Shown one piece after another: positions 15,667 through 25,517 of a stretch of 36,732 nucleotides of DNA (its first letter is position 1; each line of letters begins with the position of its first letter). The position numbers were made by a program, and so were the translations under genes. A model generated the notes under the pieces. The model was given only the letters and a program-made list of their open reading frames with translations, was not told where the DNA came from and did not search any database. The DNA comes from Algoriphagus marincola HL-49 (GTDB taxonomy: Bacteria > Bacteroidota > Bacteroidia > Cytophagales > Cyclobacteriaceae). The DNA lies in NCBI GenBank assembly GCA_001314815.1, contig LJXT01000024.1, positions 1-36,732 on the forward strand. The letters are read 5' to 3'.

Positions 15667-17562
15667 TTAATTCTTTAAATCAAATGCACTGATTTCGCCA
15701 CTTCCTGAGAGGTAATACAAATAGCCTTCGATATCATCGACTTCGTAAATAGGCTTTTTATCCTTAAGGACGATCTCCTTTTCAGTGTTTCCTGTATCTT
15801 TATTTACTTTGACTAGCCCAACTCCATCGCTAAGACTGGTAAGAATGAACTGGTCGTTGGCAGTGGCCATTGTAGCTTTAAATCGCTTGGTCATCTCACC
15901 ATAAGAAATAGAAGAGATATTGGAGAAACTGTTTGCAGCTGCGGCATTAGTTTTTGCACGTTGAGCTTCAGCGCTGCTGTATTCGCCGATATTGTAGGAG
16001 TAGGTGGATTGGGAAGCTGCCGCAGCCGCTACTGTTGCTGATGCCACGGTCAGAGCACCCAAGGCCACTTTTGCAAATGCACTTTGCCCTGGAGCTTTGT
16101 GAAATACATGGTAGTTTTCCTTGCCGTTTCCATCGAGTAATATCATATTTTGATCAGAGGCTAAATACAAACCTGAGGATCTCATTCCCATGGTGTTGGG
16201 ACTTTCTTTTCCTTCAAATTTCAACTTAGCCAGTGTGCTGAGATCTCCTGTATTTTCATCGATTGCCAAAATCTCCTCACCCGTACTGATCAGATATCGT
16301 CCATTCGCTTGGTCATAAGCACTCGTGACAGAAGTGGCTTTCTTGTATTGAATACCCTTTTTCCATTTGGCATCTCCCGTGTTAAGGTCGATAATGTTAG
16401 CATCTGTATCGGTGATATAGATCATTCCCTGTGGGGTAGTGGCCATGGTGTGGATATTGGCTCCGGTATCGATCGGCTTTTTAAAAAGGGGTGTGCCGTC
16501 AAACTTGATTTTATTGATGCCACCATCTGCCAAACCGAACAAAATGCCATCCTCCATCACATAGAAATGCTGCACGTAGCCTTTGGTCTTTGGGGCTTTT
16601 TCCCAGAGGTCTTCTCCGTTTGAAGCATTGAGAAATGCAATTTTGGATTCCCCACTACCGCCGATTTGACTGACGAGGCTGCTTCCTCCCTTGAACACAT
16701 CACTGACCACTGCCAAGCCACCCGGAAGAATTTGAAAACGAGTGACCGAACCTTTTATTTTTCTTTCTTTATCCCATAATTCCTGTCCATCTTTTCCGAA
16801 TTTATGGATTCGGGTGTCCCCGTTTGGACGTTCCTCAAAGCCATATATTTCATTTCCGGACTCATCGGCCACCATGCTGGTGATATTTTTAATCTCATTT
16901 TGCCAGATAATGCTTCCGTCCTTCACGTCCGCTGACACTACGCCTTTGGTGGTAGGTACAAATACTTGATCATTGAGAAGGAACGGAGCTCCCGAACTCA
17001 TGGGTACCGCTGCTGCACTTCGGACTTTGCCGGCATTTGGGTCCAGATTGGCAAAGCCATCCTGCTTACCGGTAGCCAAATCATAGATGCCCACAGCCAA
17101 AACTTCCCCTTCACTTTTCTCTCGATTGCCTACTACGACCAGTTTGTTTTCCGGGATAAAAATCTTCAGCTGTGCAATCTGTTTCCATCCATTTTCTTCA
17201 GTTACGAAGACTTTTTCTCCGGTGATCACATCGATCACAGTTCGCTTAGAGTTGGCAAAGATGGTCCCCGGAATCTGAGATTTTCCACCCTGGGTCAATA
17301 CAACATAAGGACTCATCGGAACCAGTTCCATCTCTTCTTCTTTGATCTTTCCATACTCCGCAAAGTTGAAGTGTGGACTACTTGCACCGGGTTTAATCCC
17401 AGCCAATCCGTTACTGCCATTTACCAGCAATACACCTGCATCTGTCAGGGTCATTTTTTCGATTTTCCCACCGATTGTATACTTAAAGGTGGGAGCTGTC
17501 TGTGCCAAAGCATTACTTGCCAAGAAGGCAAGCGCTATCCATAAGAAGCTTAAGTTTTTCAT
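15667..17562 (-). CDS. Secreted PQQ-like beta-propeller protein
   Basis: A 631-residue protein with signal peptide (cleavage near ALAQ-21) and repeated PQQ/WD40-like blades: GSIIWQNEIKN, GQELWDKERKI, GEDLWEKAPKT, GDAKWKKGIQY, GDLSTLAKL and related segments about 40-60 residues apart. The tryptophan-containing 'G...W' strand ends are those of BamB- and quinoprotein-type propellers. Catalytic PQQ residues are not apparent, so it is probably a binding or scaffold protein. Near residues 495-550 the propeller is interrupted by an alanine/serine-rich hydrophobic stretch (ALTVASATVAAAAASQ). This could be a membrane-associated loop or a linker. It is divergent from hflK with 264 bases between starts. 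Confidence 0.8.
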   Translation of the reverse strand: MKNLSFLWIALAFLASNALAQTAPTFKYTIGGKIEKMTLTDAGVLLVNGSNGLAGIKPGASSPHFNFAEYGKIKEEEMELVPMSPYVVLTQGGKSQIPGTIFANSKRTVIDVITGEKVFVTEENGWKQIAQLKIFIPENKLVVVGNREKSEGEVLAVGIYDLATGKQDGFANLDPNAGKVRSAAAVPMSSGAPFLLNDQVFVPTTKGVVSADVKDGSIIWQNEIKNITSMVADESGNEIYGFEERPNGDTRIHKFGKDGQELWDKERKIKGSVTRFQILPGGLAVVSDVFKGGSSLVSQIGGSGESKIAFLNASNGEDLWEKAPKTKGYVQHFYVMEDGILFGLADGGINKIKFDGTPLFKKPIDTGANIHTMATTPQGMIYITDTDANIIDLNTGDAKWKKGIQYKKATSVTSAYDQANGRYLISTGEEILAIDENTGDLSTLAKLKFEGKESPNTMGMRSSGLYLASDQNMILLDGNGKENYHVFHKAPGQSAFAKVALGALTVASATVAAAAASQSTYSYNIGEYSSAEAQRAKTNAAAANSFSNISSISYGEMTKRFKATMATANDQFILTSLSDGVGLVKVNKDTGNTEKEIVLKDKKPIYEVDDIEGYLYYLSGSGEISAFDLKN

Positions 17563-17826
17563 TTGTTTGGGAATTGTGAGGTTTCTTTATTTGATAGCAT
17601 AAAGAAAAACTAAGCGCTCACGATTTGCCATACGCCATTTGCCGTATTTAATGATGATACCTTCGGTTCAAAAGGTTAATCATTCGTTTTTTTCAAAAAA
17701 GTTTTCAGCGGAAAGTTTAGGGTTAAATCTTTAATCATGGCCTTTTTTATTGTAATCTTGATACTAAGACGATTATTCCTATCCCTCTCCTTGAGGAATC
17801 CGTAGTAAAAGATGTAAACAAGAAAT

Positions 17827-18804
17827 ATGGAAGACAAAATTTATCAAATCAATATCAATCCGGACTGGATTCGGAAGTACCTCAGCAAAATTCTGATTGG
17901 AGTTGTACTATTAATCGGACTATTCTCGAGTATTCGGGCCGTGGGTCCTGAAGAGGAAGGGGTGGTCATTCAGCTTGGGGAGTACAATCGCACGGTGCAG
18001 CCTGGACTGAACTTCATGCTTCCCTTCGGCATCGAGCGAATGTATAAAATCCCGGTTCAGCGACAGCTCAAGCAGGAGTTTGGGTTTAGAACGACACAAG
18101 CCGGGCGAGAATCTGAGTATACTAAATCCGGGTATGGAGATGAAAGTATGATGCTCACGGGTGACCTTAATTTGACCGATGTGGAGTGGGTGGTACAATA
18201 CCGAATCACTGATTCCTACAAGTTTCTTTTTAAAGTTCGGAATGCAGAAAAAACACTCCGCGATATGTCCGAGTCAGTCATGCGAAAGATAGTGGGCGAC
18301 CGCACGGTCAATGAGGTATTAACTGTCGGACGTCAGGATGTGGCATCTAGTGTGGAGGTTAGACTTCAGGAAATGTGTGACGAGTACGAGAATGGTATTC
18401 GTATAGATCAGGTAGTTCTCCAGGATGTAAATCCTCCGGAACCGGTCAAGCCTTCTTTTAATGCAGTAAACCAAGCCCAGCAGGAGCGGGAAACACTCAT
18501 CAATCAGGCTGAAGCTGAGTATAATCGAGTAATCCCAAGAGCTCGGGGTGAAGCGGAGGAGACCATACAATTGGCGGAAGCTTTTGCACTCAATCGCGTC
18601 AATCGGGCCAAGGGTGAAGCTGAGAGATTCAATTCTTTATATTCAGAATACGTAAAAGCTCCTGAAGTCACCAAGCAGCGAATCTATCTGGAAACGATGG
18701 AGAGTATTCTGCCAAAAATCGGTAACAAAATCATCGTGGATGAAAAAGGAAATAATGTGTTGCCGCTTTTGAATATTGACAAAGTAAAAACTCCACAGCA
18801 ATGA
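17827..18804 (+). CDS. hflK: FtsH protease modulator HflK
   Basis: Stomatin/prohibitin (SPFH) family membrane protein, 325 residues. One helix at about 20-37, followed by VGPEEEGVVIQLGEYNRTVQPGLNFMLPF-type sequence at 39-67, the hallmark of HflK. The SPFH domain spans about 40-230, and a charged coiled coil (QAQQERETLINQAEAEYN, then ARGEAEETIQLAEAF) follows. HflK and HflC form a cage around the membrane protease FtsH and restrain it. The ATGA overlap with the next gene (4 bases) shows translational coupling. Family members in Proteobacteria have a Gly/Pro-rich cytoplasmic tail before the helix, which is missing here, as is usual in Bacteroidota. Confidence 0.9.
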   Translation: MEDKIYQININPDWIRKYLSKILIGVVLLIGLFSSIRAVGPEEEGVVIQLGEYNRTVQPGLNFMLPFGIERMYKIPVQRQLKQEFGFRTTQAGRESEYTKSGYGDESMMLTGDLNLTDVEWVVQYRITDSYKFLFKVRNAEKTLRDMSESVMRKIVGDRTVNEVLTVGRQDVASSVEVRLQEMCDEYENGIRIDQVVLQDVNPPEPVKPSFNAVNQAQQERETLINQAEAEYNRVIPRARGEAEETIQLAEAFALNRVNRAKGEAERFNSLYSEYVKAPEVTKQRIYLETMESILPKIGNKIIVDEKGNNVLPLLNIDKVKTPQQ

Positions 18805-19739
18805 ATCGCAAAAGAATTATAAGCATCGTAACCGTAGCAATTTTCACCATTTTGCTATTCAATAGTTACTTTATTTTGGATGAAACCCAGCAGGCTATCG
18901 TCACTCAATTCGGTAAGCCCGTGGGTGAGCCTCGGACCGATCCAGGAGTGAATTTTAAGATTCCTTTCCTTCATAAGGTGCAGTTTTTCGATAAGCGATA
19001 CTTGGAATGGGATGGGGACAAGAATCAGGTGCCTACCAAGGATAAGAAATTCATATTCATTGATACCTACGCGCGCTGGGAGATTACCAATCCTCTCCAG
19101 TTTTTCATCCGTCTTCGCGATGAGCGATCTGCTCAGTCCCGATTGGATGACATTCTGGACGGAGAGACTCGTAATGCCATCGCAAGCCATGACTTGCTGG
19201 ATATTGTGCGCTCAACCAACCGAGAACCTGAGATCACAGAGGATTTTATGGAAGAGATCGAAGTTCTTCAGGATATTTCTGTAGGAAGAGACGAGATAGA
19301 GCGGATTGTTTTGGAGAAGGCCAATGAGCGGACCGAGGATTTGGGTGTTCGTATTCTGGATTTCCGGTTTAAGCGTATGAACTATGTGGACGATGTCCGA
19401 GACAGGGTATATGACCGGATGATTTCCGAAAGAAATCGAATTGCCGATCAGTTTCGCTCTGAAGGCCAAGGTCGTGCCCGGGTGATAGAAGGTAACAAAG
19501 AGCGGGATTTGGCACAGATTCAGTCGGAGGCATTCCGCGAAGCAGAAGAAATCAAGGGACGGGCAGATGCTGAGGCAACGGCCATCTATGCCTCGGCATA
19601 CAATAAAAACCGTCAGTCAATCGAGCTATACAAGTTTTTGCGAACGATGGAAAGTTTCGAAAAATCCATGGATGGGAGCACCAGCATAGTATTATCCACT
19701 GATTCGGAGTTTTTCAGGTATCTGCGAAGATTGAATTAG
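18801..19739 (+). CDS. hflC: FtsH protease modulator HflC
   Basis: SPFH-family partner of HflK, 312 residues. N-terminal helix at about 6-25, then LDETQQAIVTQFGKPVGEP, FKIPFLHKVQFFDKRYLEWDG and the conserved RLDDILDGETRNAIASHDL segment. The C-terminal coiled coil contains RSEGQGRARVIEGNKERDL and EEIKGRADAEATAIYASAY, which fit HflC well. It overlaps hflK by four bases and ends 47 bases before a strong terminator, so the operon is hflK-hflC only. ftsH is not in this window. Confidence 0.92.
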   Translation: MNRKRIISIVTVAIFTILLFNSYFILDETQQAIVTQFGKPVGEPRTDPGVNFKIPFLHKVQFFDKRYLEWDGDKNQVPTKDKKFIFIDTYARWEITNPLQFFIRLRDERSAQSRLDDILDGETRNAIASHDLLDIVRSTNREPEITEDFMEEIEVLQDISVGRDEIERIVLEKANERTEDLGVRILDFRFKRMNYVDDVRDRVYDRMISERNRIADQFRSEGQGRARVIEGNKERDLAQIQSEAFREAEEIKGRADAEATAIYASAYNKNRQSIELYKFLRTMESFEKSMDGSTSIVLSTDSEFFRYLRRLN

Positions 19740-19785
19740 AGATTCCAAAACAGCCAAGAATCCTAAGCTAGCTTTATAATAAAAA

Positions 19786-19817
19786 AAGGCTGCCCTTAAT
19801 TAACCGAGGGCAGCCTT
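19786..19817. terminator. Bidirectional terminator between hflC and the TonB receptor gene
   Basis: A perfect 11-bp stem (AAGGCTGCCCT / AGGGCAGCCTT) with a 10-base loop, with seven As on the left and TAATTCATTTT on the right. The genes on both sides converge on it. Confidence 0.85.
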
Positions 19818-19835
19818 AATTCATTTTAAAATCTA

Positions 19836-22604
19836 CTACTCAAAAAGGTCAAACTTCAGCCCAAAGTTGAATCGGGCATTGTAATATTCCATTTGCATAG
19901 TACGGGATCGGATTCCTTGATAATATCGGAGTGGCTGATTGGTCAGGTTGTTACCTTCAGCAAAAATCCGCCACTTTGGTGTGATTGCATAGGATGCATT
20001 GGCGTCCAAAAAGACCTGTCTGTCATAGAAGCGATCTTCAAAGCCTTCTCCTCCCAATTCATCTAGGTAATCAGAAGCATAATTTAATGCAAGGCGAAGT
20101 ACCAATCGGTCAGTTTCATAAGAAAGCGAAGCATTAAACATGTTTTCTGCCGTACCCGGCAAAACTAGATCATCCTCGTCTCTACCTTCTATACCGGTGG
20201 TAGAGGACTTGGTGAAGGTATAGTTTAGATATATTCCCAATCCTTTCCAGATTTGTCTTTGAAAGGAAGCTTCAAGTCCATAGACACTGGCGGTTCCTCC
20301 GTTTTCGGGCCTTGAGTATTCAAGATTGGAACCGAAAATCGGGTCATTGAATCCTTGTGTAGTGATGGTATAGATAAAGTTATCAATATCCTTGTAGAAA
20401 GCACCACCGGACAAAATCCCTACGTTTGAGAAGTATCTTTCAGCCATGAAATCGAAATTCATTGCCGTGGTTGCCTTTAGATTTGGATTGCCTCTGGCAA
20501 GCTCCTCATCATCGGGGCTGAACTCCGCATAAGGAACGAGATCAAAATAATTAGGTCGGGCAATGGTATTGGTCCATGCAAATCTTAGGACAGTACTAGC
20601 ATCTGCATCATATTTTAGATGAAGACCTGGCAGGACATTGGTATAGTTTTGATCTCCTGTGGTAGAGCTGGTCGTTTCTTCATCGATATTAAAGATATTT
20701 CCGGTATAGTCAATGGCTGTATTTTCTATCCGCAGTCCTGCAATAGCTGAAAATCTGCTCGAGAATTGATGATCGGCCATCACGTAGGCTGCTGTAATAT
20801 TTTCATTGGCGGTATAATTTCCCGGTACATACTCTTCCGGTAAGTCAGTACCTTCAAACAGGCTGGAATTATCGAGATTTAATCCGCCCAAGAATTCTGG
20901 TGTTGCAAAAATCCCTGCTTGATATTGCGAACCTGCCAAATAATTGGGGTCAGTGTAGTCTCCATTTGGAACGGCTCCAATCGTAGCCCCAAAAGCATTT
21001 TCATCTAGGGGTTCGTATTCGAAATAGTTGTTTTCCCGTTCTTTTCGTTTGCCTCGGTACCGGAGTCCAAACTGCAAAATACCTCGGTCTGTGTATGGTA
21101 ATTTGAAATCCAGCCTGGCATTCAAATCACGGTCAAACGTAAATTGGTATTCCTCTGCAATTTCATGTAACCCTATTCCTAAATTATCCTGTGGATTGGA
21201 CAAATTGGCATTGGGGAATTCGGGATTGGATAGATCCACAAATACGTCCTGATTGGTAGATCGATAGGAAATGTAGCGCTCGTTCGGACGCTCCTCTGAT
21301 GCACGGGCATACGTAGCGCTCCAATCCATTTTTAATTTATTGAAGAGGTGATTTCCGCCCATGCTCAGGTTATATACACGCTGATCTTCCAGTCTTCGGT
21401 TGTCCACTCTACCTCCTTCGATACCACCTTTAGTCTGATATTGTACCCGTCCTTTGGTCTGGAATACATTGGGGGAGTTTTCTGTAAAATCCCCATCATC
21501 GAAGGAATCATCCAACTTACCTACCCGCATTCTAAATCTATTTTCCCAATCATCCCGATGGTTGTACATCCCGGAAAGGAAGAGCTGGTGATTGTCATTG
21601 ATCTTATAATCGGTCGCTAAACTGACCGATCTTCGGACACGCTGTACCAAATATTTCCGAATATCAAATTCCTCTATGGCAACACCATTATCCGAGTTGT
21701 ACCAAACGGCTTCGACATTGTCCGAGCCGAAGTTGTGGTTATTGTAGGATCCAGATAGAATGACTCCCAATTTATCATCGAGAAATCGATCTCCTAAAAC
21801 CAATCCACCTGTCCAAATCGGTTTGTTGGAAAGTAGGTTGATCCCACTAGCGGCAGTTCCCGAAACTCTCAAGCTGTTTGGAGCTTGACGGGTGACCAAA
21901 TTTACAGAACCTCCGATGGCATCGGCATCCATATTAGGAAGAACAGCCTTATTCACTTCGATGGTTTGAATCATGTCCGAAGGGATCAAGTCCATCTGAA
22001 TATTTCTGTTGTCACCCTCTGCAGAAGGTATTCTCTCTCCGTTTAGCGTCACTGAATTGAGCTGGGGAGCCATACCACGGATAATAATGTCCCGAGCTTC
22101 ACCTTGGTCATTCTGCATCGTAATCCCGGGAATCCGCTTAAGAGCATCTCCTACGTTTGCATCAGGGAAGCGTCCGATTTGATCCGAAGAAACAATATTG
22201 GTGATATTCGCATTGTTTTTTTGCTGATTCAAGGCCTTTGCTTGACCTTTTAGTCGGTCACCAAAAACAATGAATTCTGCGGCTTCAAGCTCAGATTCAC
22301 TCATTTTGAAGTTGAGTGTACTGGTTTGTCCATCCCGGATTTCCATTTTTTTAGTAAGCTGCCCATATCCGAGATAGGAGACAGTTACTTCATAGGATCC
22401 CGCAGGAAGTTTTGAAAAATAAAAATCCCCTTTTTGATCCGTAATCGTACCGTAATTAGTGCCCTCTAGAAGGACATTGGCCCCAGGAAGTGAAAGATTC
22501 TGCGTATCAATCACTCGTCCTTTCAAAACTCCTTGTGCCCACGAATTCCCTATCAAAAGGAAAAAAAGCAACAAAGAAGATACTACATGTAGCTGTTTGT
22601 TCAT
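19836..22604 (-). CDS. TonB-dependent receptor, probably for phytate or inositol phosphate
   Basis: Outer-membrane active transporter of 922 residues. Order: signal peptide 1-23, carboxypeptidase-regulatory-like beta-sandwich at about 25-105 (GRVIDTQNLSLPGANVLLEG...GTITDQKGDFYFSKLPAGSYEV), TonB plug at about 125-240 (SSDQIGRFPDANVGDALKRI, DIIIRGMAPQLNSVTLNGER), then a 22-strand barrel with C-terminal FGLKFDLFE. The plug style is that of the long Xanthomonas/Caulobacter-type (TIGR01782-like) receptors, typical for phytate, sugar or peptide uptake. Its start is 6 bases after the phytase stop, so they form one operon; beta-propeller phytase next to a TonB receptor is a known pairing. The substrate is therefore inferred from context, not from the receptor sequence. 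Confidence 0.9.
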   Translation of the reverse strand: MNKQLHVVSSLLLFFLLIGNSWAQGVLKGRVIDTQNLSLPGANVLLEGTNYGTITDQKGDFYFSKLPAGSYEVTVSYLGYGQLTKKMEIRDGQTSTLNFKMSESELEAAEFIVFGDRLKGQAKALNQQKNNANITNIVSSDQIGRFPDANVGDALKRIPGITMQNDQGEARDIIIRGMAPQLNSVTLNGERIPSAEGDNRNIQMDLIPSDMIQTIEVNKAVLPNMDADAIGGSVNLVTRQAPNSLRVSGTAASGINLLSNKPIWTGGLVLGDRFLDDKLGVILSGSYNNHNFGSDNVEAVWYNSDNGVAIEEFDIRKYLVQRVRRSVSLATDYKINDNHQLFLSGMYNHRDDWENRFRMRVGKLDDSFDDGDFTENSPNVFQTKGRVQYQTKGGIEGGRVDNRRLEDQRVYNLSMGGNHLFNKLKMDWSATYARASEERPNERYISYRSTNQDVFVDLSNPEFPNANLSNPQDNLGIGLHEIAEEYQFTFDRDLNARLDFKLPYTDRGILQFGLRYRGKRKERENNYFEYEPLDENAFGATIGAVPNGDYTDPNYLAGSQYQAGIFATPEFLGGLNLDNSSLFEGTDLPEEYVPGNYTANENITAAYVMADHQFSSRFSAIAGLRIENTAIDYTGNIFNIDEETTSSTTGDQNYTNVLPGLHLKYDADASTVLRFAWTNTIARPNYFDLVPYAEFSPDDEELARGNPNLKATTAMNFDFMAERYFSNVGILSGGAFYKDIDNFIYTITTQGFNDPIFGSNLEYSRPENGGTASVYGLEASFQRQIWKGLGIYLNYTFTKSSTTGIEGRDEDDLVLPGTAENMFNASLSYETDRLVLRLALNYASDYLDELGGEGFEDRFYDRQVFLDANASYAITPKWRIFAEGNNLTNQPLRYYQGIRSRTMQMEYYNARFNFGLKFDLFE

Positions 22605-22610
22605 AATTGA

Positions 22611-23708
22611 TTATGGTTTTTGGTTGATATGCTTTTTAAGTTGTTTCCAGGAGTAGATTTGGAAAGTCTTGTCATCTGACATGGCCACAAAGAGTCCCTC
22701 TGAAAATTCGCCGCCCAGATCTGCTGCAGTGACTTCATTGCCATCGCTGGAAATCGTGCTCAGTGGGAGCTTGGCAATAAGCTGATGTTCATGGGGATTG
22801 GATTGGCTACCTTCCCGTGGAAAGACATGGAAAAGATTTGCCCCTTGGTCGGAGACCAATATATAGCCTGCTGTTTCGGAGCTTTTGAAGATGGAGATAC
22901 CCTCGTGATCATCAGTAAAACCTTCGGTCGCAAAAAGTGCCAGCTCCTCGTTTCCCATATCGGGTTCGGCGTAGTACTTTCTCACTCCTGTGCCTTCATC
23001 TGAATAATAGATGTAGCCAAGCTCATTGTCCACTGCAATGGCTTCTATTTCTTTGTTTCCGGAAAAATTCCCGAATTTCCTCACCAATTCCAGTGAAAGG
23101 CTTCCATCGGCGCTTTTGACTTCATATTGCCAGAGATAGGTACCATCTGTAGGCCCATTTTTTCTCCCTGCAATGACGTAGGTTTTTCCTGATTTGGGGC
23201 TTTGGTAGATGGCTATACCCATTAAATCTCTATACTCTTCCCCTGTTTCTCCCTGATATACTTCCAGTCCTCCGGGATTTAATTCCTTCATGTCAGGAAG
23301 GGAGAAAAAGCGAATTTTAGAGGTCAACCTTTCTCCGGTTACGGCAAAGTCTATGGTGTCTTCGCCATGGATCAATCCATAGCCTACATCTACATTATTG
23401 GGTCTTTGGATATCTCTTCGGACGAGGCTGTCGATGGTATTTCCTGTCAAGTCAAACACATACAAAGCTCCGATGGAGTCCTTGTCAGTTCCGATGATTA
23501 AGCTTTGACTGGGATTTGAAGAATTGATCCAAATAGCTGGGTCGTCTGTATCATGGATGACTGAATCACTGACATGTAAAGGGCTGATGAGTTCTTCTTT
23601 TTCATTAGCCACTCCTTCCTCTTTTACAGAAGATTCCTGACAGGAAACAAGTCCCGCCAGTGCAAAAATTGATAGAAAATAATTGAGTTTTTTGTGCATG
23701 GTTTGCAT
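22611..23708 (-). CDS. Beta-propeller phytase, lipoprotein
   Basis: A 365-residue lipoprotein (lipobox Cys23, LVSC) of the beta-propeller phytase family, which needs Ca2+ and hydrolyses myo-inositol hexakisphosphate at the cell surface or in the periplasm. Diagnostic segments are seen in order: DTDDPAIW (about 53-60), GTDKDSIGALYVFDL, RPNNVDVGYG, YRDLMGIAIYQ, KEIEAIAVDNELGYIYYSDE, DDHEGISIF and LVSDQGANLFHVF. These hold the acidic calcium- and phosphate-site residues of BPPs. The length is the normal single-domain one. Two ATGs (23708, 23699) could start it; both leave the signal intact. First gene of the operon with the receptor, downstream of a likely regulator on the same strand. Confidence 0.9.
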   Translation of the reverse strand: MQTMHKKLNYFLSIFALAGLVSCQESSVKEEGVANEKEELISPLHVSDSVIHDTDDPAIWINSSNPSQSLIIGTDKDSIGALYVFDLTGNTIDSLVRRDIQRPNNVDVGYGLIHGEDTIDFAVTGERLTSKIRFFSLPDMKELNPGGLEVYQGETGEEYRDLMGIAIYQSPKSGKTYVIAGRKNGPTDGTYLWQYEVKSADGSLSLELVRKFGNFSGNKEIEAIAVDNELGYIYYSDEGTGVRKYYAEPDMGNEELALFATEGFTDDHEGISIFKSSETAGYILVSDQGANLFHVFPREGSQSNPHEHQLIAKLPLSTISSDGNEVTAADLGGEFSEGLFVAMSDDKTFQIYSWKQLKKHINQKP

Positions 23709-23891
23709 TTGTTTTTACCATGCAAGATTAGGGGTGAAAACTCCCAAAAAGGGAAATTAAAAGTTAAGAATGCCCGCAAAATGGCTGAAAAAAAGCGTTA
23801 ACAAAACCGAAACAGAATCAAAAAATATCCATATAAAATATTGATTATCAGGTATTTAATATGTGTTATGCTAAGATTAATAAATCTTAAA

Positions 23892-25517
23892 TCAAAAACA
23901 GTGGAGATAATGGTGTAGGTCTTTGCCTTCTGAAAGTTGTAATCGTTTTCTGAGTCTGTATCGAGAAATTCGTAAGCTTTCCATGGAGATTCCCAGAGTA
24001 GCGGCGATTTCTTTGTTACTCAGATTCATCTTCATCAGGCAGGCTAGTTTGATATCTCCAGTTGTCAGGTCAGGGTTATTGGTTTTGAGATTTTTGATGA
24101 AGTCCTGATGTACATTTTCAAAAGTGTGTTTGAACTCCTCCCAGTCTTGATCTTGACCCAGATTGAAAGCAATTTGTTTGATCAGGTTTCTCAGTCTTTT
24201 CTTTTGCTCTCTTAGATCTTTTTGAAGAATATCTTCGAGTTTGGACTGAATCTCTTTGAGCATCTGGTTTTTTTCAATTACATGCAGCGTTTGAGCAGTA
24301 AGGGCTTTTTGTTGTGCTCCAACTTCCGCTGACATTCTTGCTTCCAAGAGATTGATATTTTCTTTTTCCGTTTGCAGTAGCCTTTCTTTGATCTCTATAA
24401 GTTCTTGCTGCTTTTTTAGGGTAGTTTTGGTGACACTTATTTTCAACCGCTGCCTAGAAATCAGTACCCAGCCTAGTCCGAGAAGGGTTAAAATCAAACT
24501 GACTAAAAGCCAGCGTACTCGAGATTCAAAAATATGGATGTTTTCTAATTGGGCTATTTCCAGCTGTTTTTGCTTGATTTCATATTGAAATTCCTGTGAT
24601 GCCAGCTGCCTTGCGGCTTCTTCGGAAAATATGTTTTCACTCAGTTTTCGAGCTTTTGAAAACAGCAGATATGCCTTTTCAAATTCACCCAGGGCTGCGT
24701 AGGCCTTGCCCAAGTCAACAGTTGCACTTCGTTCTAAATAAGTGTTCCCGATATCTTGACTGATCTTCAAAGCGCTCTCGTAAAAAGGAATCGATTCCTT
24801 GGCTCGGTTTGTTTTCCGTCTTGTATCCCCCAGATTGTTAATATTTCCGGGCATATGAAGAATATTTCCAAGTTCCGAATTGAGCGCAAATGCCAATTGG
24901 AAATAATGCTCGGCGGAATCGTACTCTTCCAAATCCTCATAGATACTGCCTACGTTTTCGAAAAGTATGCTCAGTTCACTCGAATCATTTATTTCCTGAC
25001 TCAGCTGAATGGCCTCATTTTGGAAGACCAGGGCTTGAGAGTAATTCTCCATTTTTTCAAACATTGAACCTATCAAACCCTTTGAGCGGGCAATCCCTTT
25101 TATGTCACCAACTTCTTTAAAAAGCCGAAGTGCTTGATTGTGTCGCTGAAGTGCTTCAGAGGTGCTTTTTGTTTTATAGTAGAGCTTACCAAGCTGATTG
25201 TACAGATGGCCAAGACAAGTTTTACAGTTTCTATTTTTAAAAAGCTCTTCTGCTTGATAGAGTTTGTGGGTAGCCTCATCATATAAGCCAAACTCCATTA
25301 GAAGCTGGCCTTCTAAAAATATAGCATCTGATCGCTGGGCTAGGCTAAGATTGGGGACTGTTTGATAAAAATTATTAAGACTTTGATAGGCTTCCTTTGG
25401 ATCATTTTCAGCCTGTTTCATTATTCTTTCCAAGTCTATGGATGACTCTTGACCAATCGAGAATGTGGATGGGAGAAAGAGAGCCAAAACCAGAAATTGC
25501 CTAATCTTATTTTGCAT
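23892..25517 (-). CDS. TPR-containing membrane-anchored regulator with LuxR-like HTH
   Basis: Architecture: signal peptide (MQNKIRQFLVLALFLPSTFSIGQ), six or more TPR units over about 30-310 (for example AEHYFQLAFALNSELGNILH and AFALNS/NNLGDTRRKT periods), one membrane helix near 335-352 (WLLVSLILTLLGLGWVLI), a long coiled coil (about 365-450), and a C-terminal LuxR-like HTH (LTTGDIKLACLMKMNLSNKEI, then LGISMESLRISRYRLRKRL). This periplasmic-TPR, cytoplasmic-HTH design is a common local regulator in Bacteroidota. ATG 25517 (541 residues) is chosen over an upstream TTG at 25550 because it starts the signal peptide. It lies 184 bases upstream of the phytase operon on the same strand, so it probably controls that operon. 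Confidence 0.85.
   Translation of the reverse strand: MQNKIRQFLVLALFLPSTFSIGQESSIDLERIMKQAENDPKEAYQSLNNFYQTVPNLSLAQRSDAIFLEGQLLMEFGLYDEATHKLYQAEELFKNRNCKTCLGHLYNQLGKLYYKTKSTSEALQRHNQALRLFKEVGDIKGIARSKGLIGSMFEKMENYSQALVFQNEAIQLSQEINDSSELSILFENVGSIYEDLEEYDSAEHYFQLAFALNSELGNILHMPGNINNLGDTRRKTNRAKESIPFYESALKISQDIGNTYLERSATVDLGKAYAALGEFEKAYLLFSKARKLSENIFSEEAARQLASQEFQYEIKQKQLEIAQLENIHIFESRVRWLLVSLILTLLGLGWVLISRQRLKISVTKTTLKKQQELIEIKERLLQTEKENINLLEARMSAEVGAQQKALTAQTLHVIEKNQMLKEIQSKLEDILQKDLREQKKRLRNLIKQIAFNLGQDQDWEEFKHTFENVHQDFIKNLKTNNPDLTTGDIKLACLMKMNLSNKEIAATLGISMESLRISRYRLRKRLQLSEGKDLHHYLHCF

Noticed and set aside
17342..17602. Open frames opposite the PQQ-like gene, including 16966-17544
   Set aside because: Antisense shadows of a well-supported coding frame with signal peptide and propeller repeats.
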